A stretch of DNA of 64,000 nucleotides from CALGFI01 sp963786805. GTDB taxonomy: Bacteria > Actinomycetota > UBA4738 > HRBIN12. Positions 18,481 through 27,015 of the stretch are shown here, in pieces; position 1 is the first letter of the stretch, and each line of letters opens with the position of its first letter. The stretch is from assembly GCA_963786805.1 (NCBI GenBank), contig CAWBAK010000003.1, positions 1-64,000 of the forward strand. The letters are read 5' to 3'. The notes beneath the pieces are model-generated. The model made no database searches. It had not been told where the DNA came from and was given only the letters and a program-made list of their open reading frames with translations. The translations under genes were made by a program, and so were the position numbers.

Positions 18481-19335
18481 GTGCCGCAGCGACCCGTGCC
18501 GGCCGACGTCCGGCGCCGCCGGTTCCTGTTGACGGTCGGCCGGCATGCCGTCCTGATCGCGGTCGCCACGATGTTCATGGCTCCCTTCTTCTTCGTCGTC
18601 ATGACCGCGCTGATGACGGACCAGCAGGCCGTGACGCCGTCGTTCTGGCCCCGGCCGTTCCAGTGGGAGAACTTCGTGGAGGTGTTCCGTCGGACCCCGT
18701 TGATCAGGTTCGCGTGGAACACCACGCAGATCGCGGTGCTGTCGACCGTCGGCATCCTCCTGTCGTGCATCCCGGTGGCGTACGCGCTATCGCGGATCCG
18801 CTGGCGCGGACGGCAGGCGGCCTTCGTGCTCGTCCTGTCGACGCTCATGCTGCCGATCCAGGTCACGATCGTGCCCCTCTACCTGATCTGGGTGCGGCTC
18901 GGCCAGATCGGGCACTTCACCCCGCTGGTCCTGCCGAGCTTCCTCGGCGACGCGTTCTCGATCTTCTTGCTTCGGCAGTTCTTCCTGACCATCCCCGAGG
19001 AGCTTTCGGATGCCGCTCGGGTCGACGGAGCGAGCGAGTTCCAGATCATGACCCGGGTGATCGTGCCGCTGGCTAAACCGGCGATCGCGGCCGTGGCGCT
19101 GTTCAACTTCCTCTACAACTGGAACGACCTGTTCGCTCCGCTGCTCTTCCTCGGGACCAACGAGGATCTCTGGACACTCACGATCGCCATGTCCGAGTTC
19201 ACGCAGCGTCACGGGACCGAGTGGAACCTCACGATGGCGGCGTCTGTCCTGTTCATCCTTCCCGTGATCATCCTGTTCTTCCTTGCTCAGCGGGTGTTCG
19301 TGGAGGGAGTCACCCTCACCGGCGTGAAGGGATAG
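18481..19335 (+). CDS. Sugar ABC transporter permease (MalG/UgpE type)
   Basis: The second membrane subunit, ending FVEGVTLTGVKG, which is the classic MalG-type C-terminus (…GLTAGAVKG in relatives). About six membrane helices are visible, and the EAA loop is DAARVDGASEFQIMTRVIVPL. The first canonical start is GTG at 18481. Upstream in-frame codons give ATITATRPPRTAAAD beginning at an ATA (18433) that overlaps the previous TAG and has GGAGG 9 bases before it, so the real start may be there. Together with the first permease, the lipoprotein and the ATPase at 8023 it makes a full importer. Confidence 0.9.
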   Translation: MPQRPVPADVRRRRFLLTVGRHAVLIAVATMFMAPFFFVVMTALMTDQQAVTPSFWPRPFQWENFVEVFRRTPLIRFAWNTTQIAVLSTVGILLSCIPVAYALSRIRWRGRQAAFVLVLSTLMLPIQVTIVPLYLIWVRLGQIGHFTPLVLPSFLGDAFSIFLLRQFFLTIPEELSDAARVDGASEFQIMTRVIVPLAKPAIAAVALFNFLYNWNDLFAPLLFLGTNEDLWTLTIAMSEFTQRHGTEWNLTMAASVLFILPVIILFFLAQRVFVEGVTLTGVKG

Positions 19336-19345
19336 CCTGCCGCGC

Positions 19346-20293
19346 GTGATCAGGGTCGCGCTCGTCGGGTCCGGCTCCATCCAGAACGTTCACGCACGTG
19401 CCGTCCTGGAGCACCCGAACGGCGAGCTCGTGGCGATCGCGAACTGGCGCGAGCCCTCGGCCAGGGCGCTCGCCGAGCGCTACGGCGTCCCGCGGGTCAC
19501 GACCGACGTCGAAGAGATCGTGTCTGCACCCGACGTCGATGCGGCCGTCGTCGCAACGCCGAACGCGCTCCACGCGGCGCAGACGATCGCGCTGCTCCGA
19601 AGCGGGAAACACGTGCTGGTCGAGAAGCCGATGGCGATGAGCGTGTCCGAATGCGACGAGATGATCGAGGCCTCTCACGACTCGGGTGCCCTCCTGATGG
19701 TCGCGCACTGCTGGCGGTTCCACGACGAGGTGCGCGCGATGCGCGACCGGATCGCCGCGCGTGAGCTCGGCGAGGTCGTGAAGACCCACGGGTACGGCGT
19801 GCACGTGAACTGGGGGCCGACCGGGTGGTTCGTCGATCCCGCGCTCGCCGGAGGTGGCGCGCTCGTGGACATGGGCGTCCACGCGATCGACACGGCGCGC
19901 TTCCTCCTCGGCGACCCGCTGCCGACCCGCGTCTGCGCGACGGTGGAGACGCGCTACGGCGACTACGCGGTGGACGACGACGGCATCCTGCTGATCTCGT
20001 GGTCCTCGGGCGTGAGCTCCGTCGTCGAATCGGGATGGTGGCATCCGCACGCCGGAGGGCTCGAGGCCGACACCGAGGTGTTCGGGACCAAGGGTTATGC
20101 CCGGATCTGGGACCCGGAGCCTCCGAGCGCCGACGACGAGCATGGTTCGCAGCCGATGTACACGGCGCAGATGGCGGAGTTCCTCGACGCGATCGCCGAG
20201 GGCAGGCAGCCGCGGCCCTCGGGTGAGGACGGGAGGGTCGTCATGCAGGTCGTCGAGGAGGCTTACCGCTCGGCGAAGCGCTCGGCCCGGTAG
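19346..20293 (+). CDS. Gfo/Idh/MocA family oxidoreductase
   Basis: An NAD(P)-dependent sugar or cyclitol dehydrogenase of 315 residues. The Rossmann motif VALVGSGSIQNVHA opens the protein, and the catalytic Lys is in HVLVEKPMA. GGGALVDMGVHAIDT carries the catalytic His region of the C-terminal domain. It begins 10 bases after the permease stop and is probably the last gene of the importer operon. With the DegT aminotransferase it could interconvert hydroxyl, keto and amino groups on a sugar ring. The exact substrate is unknown. Confidence 0.9.
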   Translation: MIRVALVGSGSIQNVHARAVLEHPNGELVAIANWREPSARALAERYGVPRVTTDVEEIVSAPDVDAAVVATPNALHAAQTIALLRSGKHVLVEKPMAMSVSECDEMIEASHDSGALLMVAHCWRFHDEVRAMRDRIAARELGEVVKTHGYGVHVNWGPTGWFVDPALAGGGALVDMGVHAIDTARFLLGDPLPTRVCATVETRYGDYAVDDDGILLISWSSGVSSVVESGWWHPHAGGLEADTEVFGTKGYARIWDPEPPSADDEHGSQPMYTAQMAEFLDAIAEGRQPRPSGEDGRVVMQVVEEAYRSAKRSAR

Positions 20294-20351
20294 GGGAGAA
20301 CGGCCACCGTTTGGGTATGGACCAGGGACCATCCGAGGGAGGTCCCAGGGC

Positions 20352-21743
20352 ATGCAAGCAACGAAGGAGCTCGTCAGGCGCGCCGACCGCGTGCAGCGTG
20401 AGCGGTCCGGCACGGCCGTCCCGCTCGCGACGATCAAGAAGTTCGGGGAGGACCGGGCGGGACAGCTCGCCGCTCTGATCGCCTACTACGGGTTCTTCTC
20501 GCTCTTCCCGCTGATGCTCGCCTTCGTGACGATCCTCGGGCTCGTGCTCGAGGAGGACTCGTCGCTGCGTCAGCAGCTGGTCGACTCGGCGCTCGCACAG
20601 TTCCCGATCATCGGCGACCAGATCCGGGAGAACGTGAAGTCGCTCCAGGGCAGCGGTCTGGCGCTCGCTCTCGGGGTCGGCGGCGCGCTCTGGGCCGGAC
20701 TCGGCGGGATCAAGGCCGCCCAGAACGCGATGGACCAGATCTGGGACGTCCCCGTGAAGCGGCAGCCGAGCTTCCCGGTCGCGATCTTCCGCGCGGTGAT
20801 CATGCTCGTGACCCTCGGGGTGTTCGTGCTGCTGGCGGGCTTCCTCGGCGGCATCGCCGCGGGGACGGAGGACGCGTCGATCGCCTTCCGTGTCCTCGGC
20901 ATCGCCGGGACGGTGCTCCTGAACCTCCTCGTGTTCCTGGTGGCCTTCCGGGTGCTCACCGTCGAGGACGTCTCGTGGAGCGACGTGTGGCCGGGAGCGG
21001 TGCTCGCGGCCGTGCTCTGGTCGATCCTGCAGATGCTCGGCGGTTACCTGATCGGCCACCGGCTCGAATCGGCCACGCAGACCTACGGCTTCTTCGCGGT
21101 CGTGATCGGGCTGCTCAGCTGGCTGTACCTCGGGGCTCAGGTGACCCTCCTCGGCGCCGAGTTCAACGTCGTCCGTGCGCGTAGGCTCTGGCCGCGCGCA
21201 CTGGACCCGCAAGACATGACGCCGGCCGATCGACGCGCGCTGCGTGAGCTGGCGAAGGTGGAAGAGCGAAGGGAGGACCAGGTGGTCGACGTTCGGTTCG
21301 AAGGCACATCGGAGGGAGGGAACGGTCACGCGCAGGCGCCCCCTCCGCCCGCGGAGGTCCCCGGCCGGCGCTCGACGGTCGAGCTCATCCGCACGATCGG
21401 GGTCGACCTGTCGACGCTCGCCAAGAAGGAGGTCGAGCTCGCGCGCCAGGAGATCATGGAGGGGGTCATGGCTCGCGCCATGGCCGCCGGCGCATTCATC
21501 GCTGCAGCGGTGCTCGCCCTGTTCGTCGTGGGGTTCCTCGGCCTGGCCGCGGCCGAGGCGCTCGACGGACTCATGCGGCCGTGGGCCTCGCGGCTGGTGG
21601 TCGCGGTGTGCTTTCTCTTGCTGGCCGGGATCGCAGTGCTGTTCGGGAAGCAACGAGCGAAACAACCCTCGCTCACGCCGGAAGAGACCAAGCGAACGGT
21701 GAAGGAGGACGTGGCATGGGCCAAACGACAGCTGAAACGGTGA
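20352..21743 (+). CDS. YihY/BrkB family membrane protein fused to a phage-holin-family (DUF1469-like) domain
   Basis: The first 285 residues form a YihY/BrkB-type inner-membrane protein with six helices; the family was once misnamed ribonuclease BN. After a charged and Pro-rich linker (about 290-345, including APPPPAEVP) comes a second module, STVELIRTIGVDLSTLAKKE with two helices and a C-terminal ETKRTVKEDVAWAK, which matches the actinobacterial phage-holin-superfamily (DUF1469) proteins. These are usually separate neighbouring genes. The ATG at 20352 is preceded by GGAGG at a somewhat long distance. The DUF3618 gene overlaps the 3' end by 28 bases. Role: envelope-associated, otherwise unknown. 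Confidence 0.82.
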   Translation: MQATKELVRRADRVQRERSGTAVPLATIKKFGEDRAGQLAALIAYYGFFSLFPLMLAFVTILGLVLEEDSSLRQQLVDSALAQFPIIGDQIRENVKSLQGSGLALALGVGGALWAGLGGIKAAQNAMDQIWDVPVKRQPSFPVAIFRAVIMLVTLGVFVLLAGFLGGIAAGTEDASIAFRVLGIAGTVLLNLLVFLVAFRVLTVEDVSWSDVWPGAVLAAVLWSILQMLGGYLIGHRLESATQTYGFFAVVIGLLSWLYLGAQVTLLGAEFNVVRARRLWPRALDPQDMTPADRRALRELAKVEERREDQVVDVRFEGTSEGGNGHAQAPPPPAEVPGRRSTVELIRTIGVDLSTLAKKEVELARQEIMEGVMARAMAAGAFIAAAVLALFVVGFLGLAAAEALDGLMRPWASRLVVAVCFLLLAGIAVLFGKQRAKQPSLTPEETKRTVKEDVAWAKRQLKR

Positions 21744-21991
21744 AGGAGATCGAGGCGACGAGGTCGCGGCTCGACTCGGAGTTCCGCGAGCTCGAGGCCC
21801 GGCTCCCCGCCCCGGCGGTGTGGGCGAAGCGCCTCGTCGGGATCGCGGTCGGCGGGGGCCTTGCGACGACGCTGCTCCTCACGATGGTCAAGCGCATGCG
21901 CTCGAGCAAGGAGCAGAAGGAGCTCCGCGAGATCCACCGCAAGCTCGACCGGCTGGAAGCCAGGCTCCAGCAGATCGGTCCGGCCCGCTGA
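21716..21991 (+). CDS. DUF3618 family small membrane protein
   Basis: A 91-residue protein with an N-terminal amphipathic helix (EIEATRSRLDSEFRELEARL) typical of DUF3618, one membrane segment (about residues 40-57) and a C-terminal coiled coil rich in Lys and Glu. AAGGAGG lies 7 bases before the ATG inside the end of the YihY-holin gene, so translation is coupled. DUF3618 proteins commonly accompany YihY and holin-family genes in Actinobacteria. Function unknown, probably envelope-related. Confidence 0.8.
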   Translation: MGQTTAETVKEIEATRSRLDSEFRELEARLPAPAVWAKRLVGIAVGGGLATTLLLTMVKRMRSSKEQKELREIHRKLDRLEARLQQIGPAR

Positions 21992-22032
21992 TCGAGCCTC
22001 TTTCGGGGGCCGATCGGAGACAAGGAGACGAC

Positions 22033-22248
22033 ATGAGCAAGAACGGGAACGGAGCCGTCGTGACGCTCGGGGAGTCCGCCCTCACCGGGTGGCGAGGCGC
22101 CGCGGGGCGCGCGGTGGCCCGGCCCATCGCCAAGCGAACGCGATTCACCGAGGAGCAGGTACGGGCCGCGATCGGTCTCGCGATCCTCCTGTACGGCGCC
22201 TATCGTCTCCTCGCACCGGCGATCCGGGCTGCTCGCACTCGTCGCTGA
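22033..22248 (+). CDS. Small hypothetical protein with one membrane segment
   Basis: A 71-residue protein not assigned to a family. The ATG has AAGGAG 6 bases upstream and is 41 bases after the DUF3618 gene, so it is the last gene of that set. A basic stretch is followed by one hydrophobic helix (AAIGLAILLYGAYRLLAPAI) and a basic tail. It is probably a small membrane protein working with its YihY-holin and DUF3618 neighbours. Confidence 0.65.
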   Translation: MSKNGNGAVVTLGESALTGWRGAAGRAVARPIAKRTRFTEEQVRAAIGLAILLYGAYRLLAPAIRAARTRR

Positions 22249-22255
22249 GGCCGAG

Positions 22256-23065
22256 CTAGGTGGGCTGCCAGGTCACTTCGAAGATGCTCACCGGCTCGTC
22301 GAACCCCTTCAGGGGCATCGCGCCGCGGTCGACGAACGAGAACCCTTTGCCGATGCACAGCTCTCGGATCACGTTCGACGTGAAGATCTGACCGCCGTCG
22401 GCGCAGCCGCAGATCCGGGCGGCGAGCTGGATCGCAGCCCCGAAGATGCGGTCGCTCTCGGTCACCGGCTCGCCCGCCGTGATGCCGATGCGGACCTTGA
22501 AGGGGATCTCGGCGGTCTCGTTATGCTCGGCGACCCCGCGCTCGGTCGCGATCGCGCACTCGACGGCCTTCACGACCGAGACGAACGACGCCATGATGCC
22601 GTCGCCCGCGTGGTCCACCTCGGTGCCGCCGTGTCGCTGTAAGGCGTCCCGAACGATCCGGTCGTGGGCCCGCATGATGTGGAGCGCCCGGGCGTCCCCG
22701 TGTTGCTGCGTGAGGGAGGTGGAACCCTCCATGTCGGTGAACAGGATCGTCCGGAAGGCGGTCGCGACCCACGGCTCACCCGGCGCCGGCTCGTGGACCT
22801 TGCCGAGGAACTCCGCGACGATCCGGCCGTCGACCTCGATCATCGTGTGCGCCACGAGCCCGTGGGATTCGCGGTGGACCGCCTCCGCGGCGTCCGCGCT
22901 CGGCGCGTCTGCGAGGCAGAAGACGTTGCCCGTTGTTGCGTCGAACCAGTACGTGAGATAGCGGACCCCGTACCGGTCTTGGATCTCGAGATCGCGGATG
23001 TGGGCCTGGGCGACGTCTGCCGCCGTCGCTTCCGGAAGATCGTGGCGGTCCATGTACAGCGGCAT
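22256..23065 (-). CDS. DUF4242 domain fused to a class III adenylate/guanylate cyclase
   Basis: The N-terminal 85 residues (PLYMDRHDLPEATAADVAQAH, TYWFDATTGNVFCLADAP) match DUF4242, the SCO4226-like ferredoxin-fold domain that binds nickel in a Streptomyces member. The rest is a class III cyclase catalytic domain: metal Asp in ILFTDMEGST, second metal Asp in DHAGDGIMASF, and the IGITAGEPV strand. The ATG at 23065 has GGGAG 8 bases upstream; the one at 23071 is too close. The fusion suggests cyclic nucleotide production controlled by a metal or small ligand. It is transcribed divergently from the giant hybrid kinase. Confidence 0.85.
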   Translation of the reverse strand: MPLYMDRHDLPEATAADVAQAHIRDLEIQDRYGVRYLTYWFDATTGNVFCLADAPSADAAEAVHRESHGLVAHTMIEVDGRIVAEFLGKVHEPAPGEPWVATAFRTILFTDMEGSTSLTQQHGDARALHIMRAHDRIVRDALQRHGGTEVDHAGDGIMASFVSVVKAVECAIATERGVAEHNETAEIPFKVRIGITAGEPVTESDRIFGAAIQLAARICGCADGGQIFTSNVIRELCIGKGFSFVDRGAMPLKGFDEPVSIFEVTWQPT

Positions 23066-23238
23066 CGGCATCGCTCCCGCGGGGCGCCCAGGAGCGTAAG
23101 CGCAGCAGCCGGGCGCGGCAAGGCGGTCGCGAGGATCGAGCGCTATCAGAGAGGAGTTGGGCTCCCCCCACCGTCGATCGATCCTCGAACTTCCGCCTGG
23201 ACAACCCCGTTGCGGCACATCGAGAATGGCCGCCGAGC

Positions 23239-26200
23239 ATGAGCGCGCCACGCAAACACAAGGCCGGGTCGAAGAGCTCAACGGTCGAGAAGGCGCTTCG
23301 TCGGCAGACGAAGCGCTTCAAGCCCGTGCTCGAGATCAGCCCGACGGCCATCGTCATCACCGACCTTGCCAACCGGGTCGCATCGTGGAACCCGGCGGCA
23401 GAGCGGCTCTTCGGATACTCCGCGGAGGAAGCGGCGGGGCGCGACCTCGACGACCTCGTGGCCGGTACGGACGAGCTGCACACCGAGGCCGAGTCGTTTC
23501 GGGAGCGCGTGGCGGCCAGCGAGCAAGTGCGCAGCATCACCCGCCGTACGCGAAAGGACGGGAGCATCGTCGACGTCGAGCTCCTCGCCGCCCCCATGGT
23601 CGCCGACGGCGAACCGGTTGGGACCTTCGCCATCTACCACGACATCACGGATGTGCACCGCAGGGAGCGGTTCTTCGAGGCGCTGCTCGAGATGAGTCCC
23701 GAGGCGATCGTTACCACGGACATGCACGAGATCGTGACGTCGTGGAATCCGGCCGCCGAGCAGCTGTTCGGCTTCACGTCCGAGGAGGTGGTGGGTCGGA
23801 ACATCGATGACCTCGTGGCCGCGCGAGAGGATCTGCGCGTCGAGGGGGAGGAGATCGACCGCCGATCGAGCGAAGGTCGCACCGTGCGCATCGTCACCCA
23901 GCGGACGAGGAAGGACGGGACGCTGGTCGACGTCGATGTCGTGGGGGGGCCCGTCAAGGTCGGGGGTGAGTTCGTAGCGAAGCACGTGTTCTACCACGAC
24001 ATCACCGAGCTCCAGGAGCAGAAGCGCTACCTCGAGTCGCTTCTCGAGATCAGCCCGGCGGCGATCGTGATCACGGACCTCGACTCGAAGATCGTCTCCT
24101 GGAACCCCGCGGCCGAGCGGCTCTTCGGGTATACGGCAGAGGAGGCCGTCGGGCGGAAGACCGACGACCTCGTCGCGACCCGGCCCGACATGCACGAGGA
24201 GGCGAGAGCCTACACCGAGGCCGCGTCGCACGGTGAACACATCCAGGCGGTCACGCAGCGGACGAGGAAGGACGGCTCACTCGTTGACGTCGACGTCCTC
24301 ATCGTGCCCGTCATGGCCGGCACGGAGCAGACCGGGTTCCTGATCATCTACCACGACATCAGCGAGCTGCAGGAGCAGAAGCGATACTTCCAGTCGCTCG
24401 TCGAGATCAGCCCGGCCGCGGTCGTGGTCACCAACCTCGAGTCGGAGGTGGTTTCGTGGAACCCCGGTGCCGAGACCATCTTCGGGTATCCGGCCGACGA
24501 GGCCATCGGCAAACACCTCGACGATCTGGTGGCCACCAGGCCGGATCTCTACCAAGAGGCCCTGGGCTACAGCGAGGCCGCCGGGCGCGGCGAGCGGGTC
24601 CATGCCACCGCTCGGCGAACCCGGAAGGACGGCTCACTCGTGGACGTCCAGATGCTCTCCGCGCCGGTCATCGTGAGCGAGGAGCGCGTCGGCTACGTGG
24701 TCATCTACCACGACATCACGGACATCCAGCGTCAGAAGCGGTACTACGAGTCACTGGTCGAGCTCAATCCAGTGGCGATCGCCCTCATGGCCCCCGATGG
24801 GACCGTCACCTCCTGGAACCCGGCCGCCGAGCGCCTCTTCGGCTACGCGGCCGATGAGGCCATCGGCCGCGACATCGACGACCTGGTGGCCGCCAACGAC
24901 GAGGTCCGGGTCGAAGCCGAGGCGCAAACGGAGCGGGGGATGGGCGGGGAACTCGTGCACGCCATCACCCGGCGAACGCACAAGGACGGAACCCTCGTCG
25001 ACGTGGAGGTGTTCGGCGCCTCTGTAATCGTCGCGGGCGAGGCGGTCGGCCTCTACGGCCTTTACCACGACATCCGCGAGCTCCAGGAGGCGCGGAGGGA
25101 CGCCGAGGCCGCAACCGAGGCGAAGAGCGCGTTCCTGGCCACCATGAGTCACGAGATCCGGACGCCGCTCAACGCGGTGCTCGGGATGACCGGGCTCCTG
25201 CTGGACACGGAGCTCACTGCCGATCAGCGCAACTATGCGGAGGTGACCCGGAACAGCGGCGACGCGCTCCTCGGGGTCATCAACGACATCCTCGACTTCT
25301 CGAAGATCGAGGCCGGCAGGCTCGACCTGGACAGCGCCCCGTTCGACCTCCGCGAGTGCGTCGAGTCCGCGCTCGAGCTCGTGGCCGCCGGCGCGCTGAA
25401 GAAGGGACTCGACATCGCGTACGACCTGGATCCGGACGTGCCGGGGGCGCTCGTCGGCGACGTCACCCGGCTGCGGCAGGTCCTCATCAACCTGTTGAAC
25501 AACGCGGTGAAGTTCACAGAACGCGGCGAAGTCGTGGTCACGGTGAGCGCCGAGCGGCTCGACTCGAGCGATCGGCACCGGATCCACTTCGCGGTCCGCG
25601 ATACCGGGATCGGCATCCCCGAGGACCGCAGGGACCGGTTGTTCGAGTCGTTCAGCCAGCTGGATCCGTCGACGACCCGGCGCTACGGCGGCACCGGGCT
25701 CGGCCTGGCGATCAGCAAGCGGCTCGCCGACCTGATGGGCGGGACGATGTGGGTCGAGAGCGAGTCGGGGAGCGGGTCGACCTTCCACTTCACCGTCGAG
25801 GCAGAAGCCGCCGCCGTGCCCGCCCGGGCCTTCGAGCAGGCAGGTCCGTCGCAACTCGTGGGGAGGCGGGTGCTGATCGTCGACGACAACGCCACGAACC
25901 GCCACATCCTGGTTCGGCAGACCGAGTCGTGGGGGATGTACGCGGTGGAGACCGAGACTCCCCACCAAGCCCTCGAGTGGATCCGCCGAGGCGATCCCTT
26001 CGACGTCGCCATCCTGGACATGCAGATGCCAGTCATGGACGGCCGAACCTTGGCCGTCGAGATCCGCCGGCACCGCGACGCGCATGAGCTTCCGCTGGTG
26101 ATGTTGACCTCGTTGGGCAGCGAGAAGACTCCCGCGGAGTTTGCCGCATACCTCACCAAGCCGATCAAGCCCTCACAGCTCCACGATGCGCTGATGGTGG

Positions 26201-27015
26201 TCTTCGGTGGAGAGCTCGAGCTGCATGAGGCTCAGTGGGCGGCGACGACCGATGATCGGCTGGCGGAACGACTCCCTCTGCGGATCCTCGTGGTCGAGGA
26301 CAACGCCGTGAACCAACAGCTGATCCTGCTGTTGCTTCAGAAGGTGGGGTACCGGGCCGACGTGGCGGCCAACGGCGTGGAGGCGTTGGAGGCGCTCGAA
26401 CGCCAGCCCTACGACGCGGTGCTGATGGACGTGGAGATGCCGGAGATGGACGGTCTCGAAGCCACCCGGCGCATCCATCGGCGTTGGTCGCGTGAGCGGC
26501 CGCACATCATCGCCGTGACGGCCAACGCGATGCAAGGGGAGCGCGAGCTGTGCATCCAGGCCGGCATGGACGACTACATCAGCAAGCCCATCCACATCGA
26601 TGCGCTCGCGGAGGCATTGACCCGCGTCTCGCGCCGGCCTGATGGGCCGCAACCCGCGGCGTCGGTTGACGCCGTGGTGATCGGCAAGCTCGTCTCCTCG
26701 CTCGGTGACCAGGGACGCAGATCCGCGGCCGCGCTGATCGACACGTTCCTGGCCCACGTGCCCGACCTGACGGCGATGCTGATGACCGCGGTGGAGCGAG
26801 GCGAGGCCGGGGACGTCCGACGGGAGGCGCACACCCTCAAGACCAACGCGGCCACGTTCGGGGCCGTCCGGCTCGAGGGGCTGTGTCGTGAGCTGGAAGC
26901 CGGGGCGAAGGCTGGCACCCTCGACGGAGGACGTGACCTCCTCGCTGAGATCGCAGTGGAGCTGGAACGCGTCATCGGGGAACTCGAGAGAGTTCGCGCG
27001 GAGTTGGGCGGATGA
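23239..27015 (+). CDS. Hybrid histidine kinase with five tandem PAS domains, two receivers and an HPt domain
   Basis: A soluble 1258-residue sensor with no membrane segment. Five PAS/PAC units start at about residues 28, 144, 263, 382 and 501; units 2-5 are exactly 119 residues (357 bases) apart and very alike (EISPAAIVITDL, WNPAAERLFGY, YHDI). HisKA follows (FLATMSHEIRTPLNAVLG, His about 638), then HATPase_c (NLLNNAVKFTE, DTGIGIP, GGTGLGLAIS). Receiver 1 starts RRVLIVDDN (about 877; phospho-Asp in ILDMQMP), receiver 2 LRILVVEDN (about 1014; LMDVEMP), and the HPt His is in HTLKTNAATFG (about 1198). A full phosphorelay is thus in one chain. The stop overlaps the next gene by 4 bases (ATGA), so the next protein is the likely output. 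Confidence 0.93.
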   Translation: MSAPRKHKAGSKSSTVEKALRRQTKRFKPVLEISPTAIVITDLANRVASWNPAAERLFGYSAEEAAGRDLDDLVAGTDELHTEAESFRERVAASEQVRSITRRTRKDGSIVDVELLAAPMVADGEPVGTFAIYHDITDVHRRERFFEALLEMSPEAIVTTDMHEIVTSWNPAAEQLFGFTSEEVVGRNIDDLVAAREDLRVEGEEIDRRSSEGRTVRIVTQRTRKDGTLVDVDVVGGPVKVGGEFVAKHVFYHDITELQEQKRYLESLLEISPAAIVITDLDSKIVSWNPAAERLFGYTAEEAVGRKTDDLVATRPDMHEEARAYTEAASHGEHIQAVTQRTRKDGSLVDVDVLIVPVMAGTEQTGFLIIYHDISELQEQKRYFQSLVEISPAAVVVTNLESEVVSWNPGAETIFGYPADEAIGKHLDDLVATRPDLYQEALGYSEAAGRGERVHATARRTRKDGSLVDVQMLSAPVIVSEERVGYVVIYHDITDIQRQKRYYESLVELNPVAIALMAPDGTVTSWNPAAERLFGYAADEAIGRDIDDLVAANDEVRVEAEAQTERGMGGELVHAITRRTHKDGTLVDVEVFGASVIVAGEAVGLYGLYHDIRELQEARRDAEAATEAKSAFLATMSHEIRTPLNAVLGMTGLLLDTELTADQRNYAEVTRNSGDALLGVINDILDFSKIEAGRLDLDSAPFDLRECVESALELVAAGALKKGLDIAYDLDPDVPGALVGDVTRLRQVLINLLNNAVKFTERGEVVVTVSAERLDSSDRHRIHFAVRDTGIGIPEDRRDRLFESFSQLDPSTTRRYGGTGLGLAISKRLADLMGGTMWVESESGSGSTFHFTVEAEAAAVPARAFEQAGPSQLVGRRVLIVDDNATNRHILVRQTESWGMYAVETETPHQALEWIRRGDPFDVAILDMQMPVMDGRTLAVEIRRHRDAHELPLVMLTSLGSEKTPAEFAAYLTKPIKPSQLHDALMVVFGGELELHEAQWAATTDDRLAERLPLRILVVEDNAVNQQLILLLLQKVGYRADVAANGVEALEALERQPYDAVLMDVEMPEMDGLEATRRIHRRWSRERPHIIAVTANAMQGERELCIQAGMDDYISKPIHIDALAEALTRVSRRPDGPQPAASVDAVVIGKLVSSLGDQGRRSAAALIDTFLAHVPDLTAMLMTAVERGEAGDVRREAHTLKTNAATFGAVRLEGLCRELEAGAKAGTLDGGRDLLAEIAVELERVIGELERVRAELGG

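Noticed and set aside
23320..25070. CRISPR-like or satellite repeat
   Set aside because: The 357-base periodicity is fully explained by tandem PAS domains in one gene.
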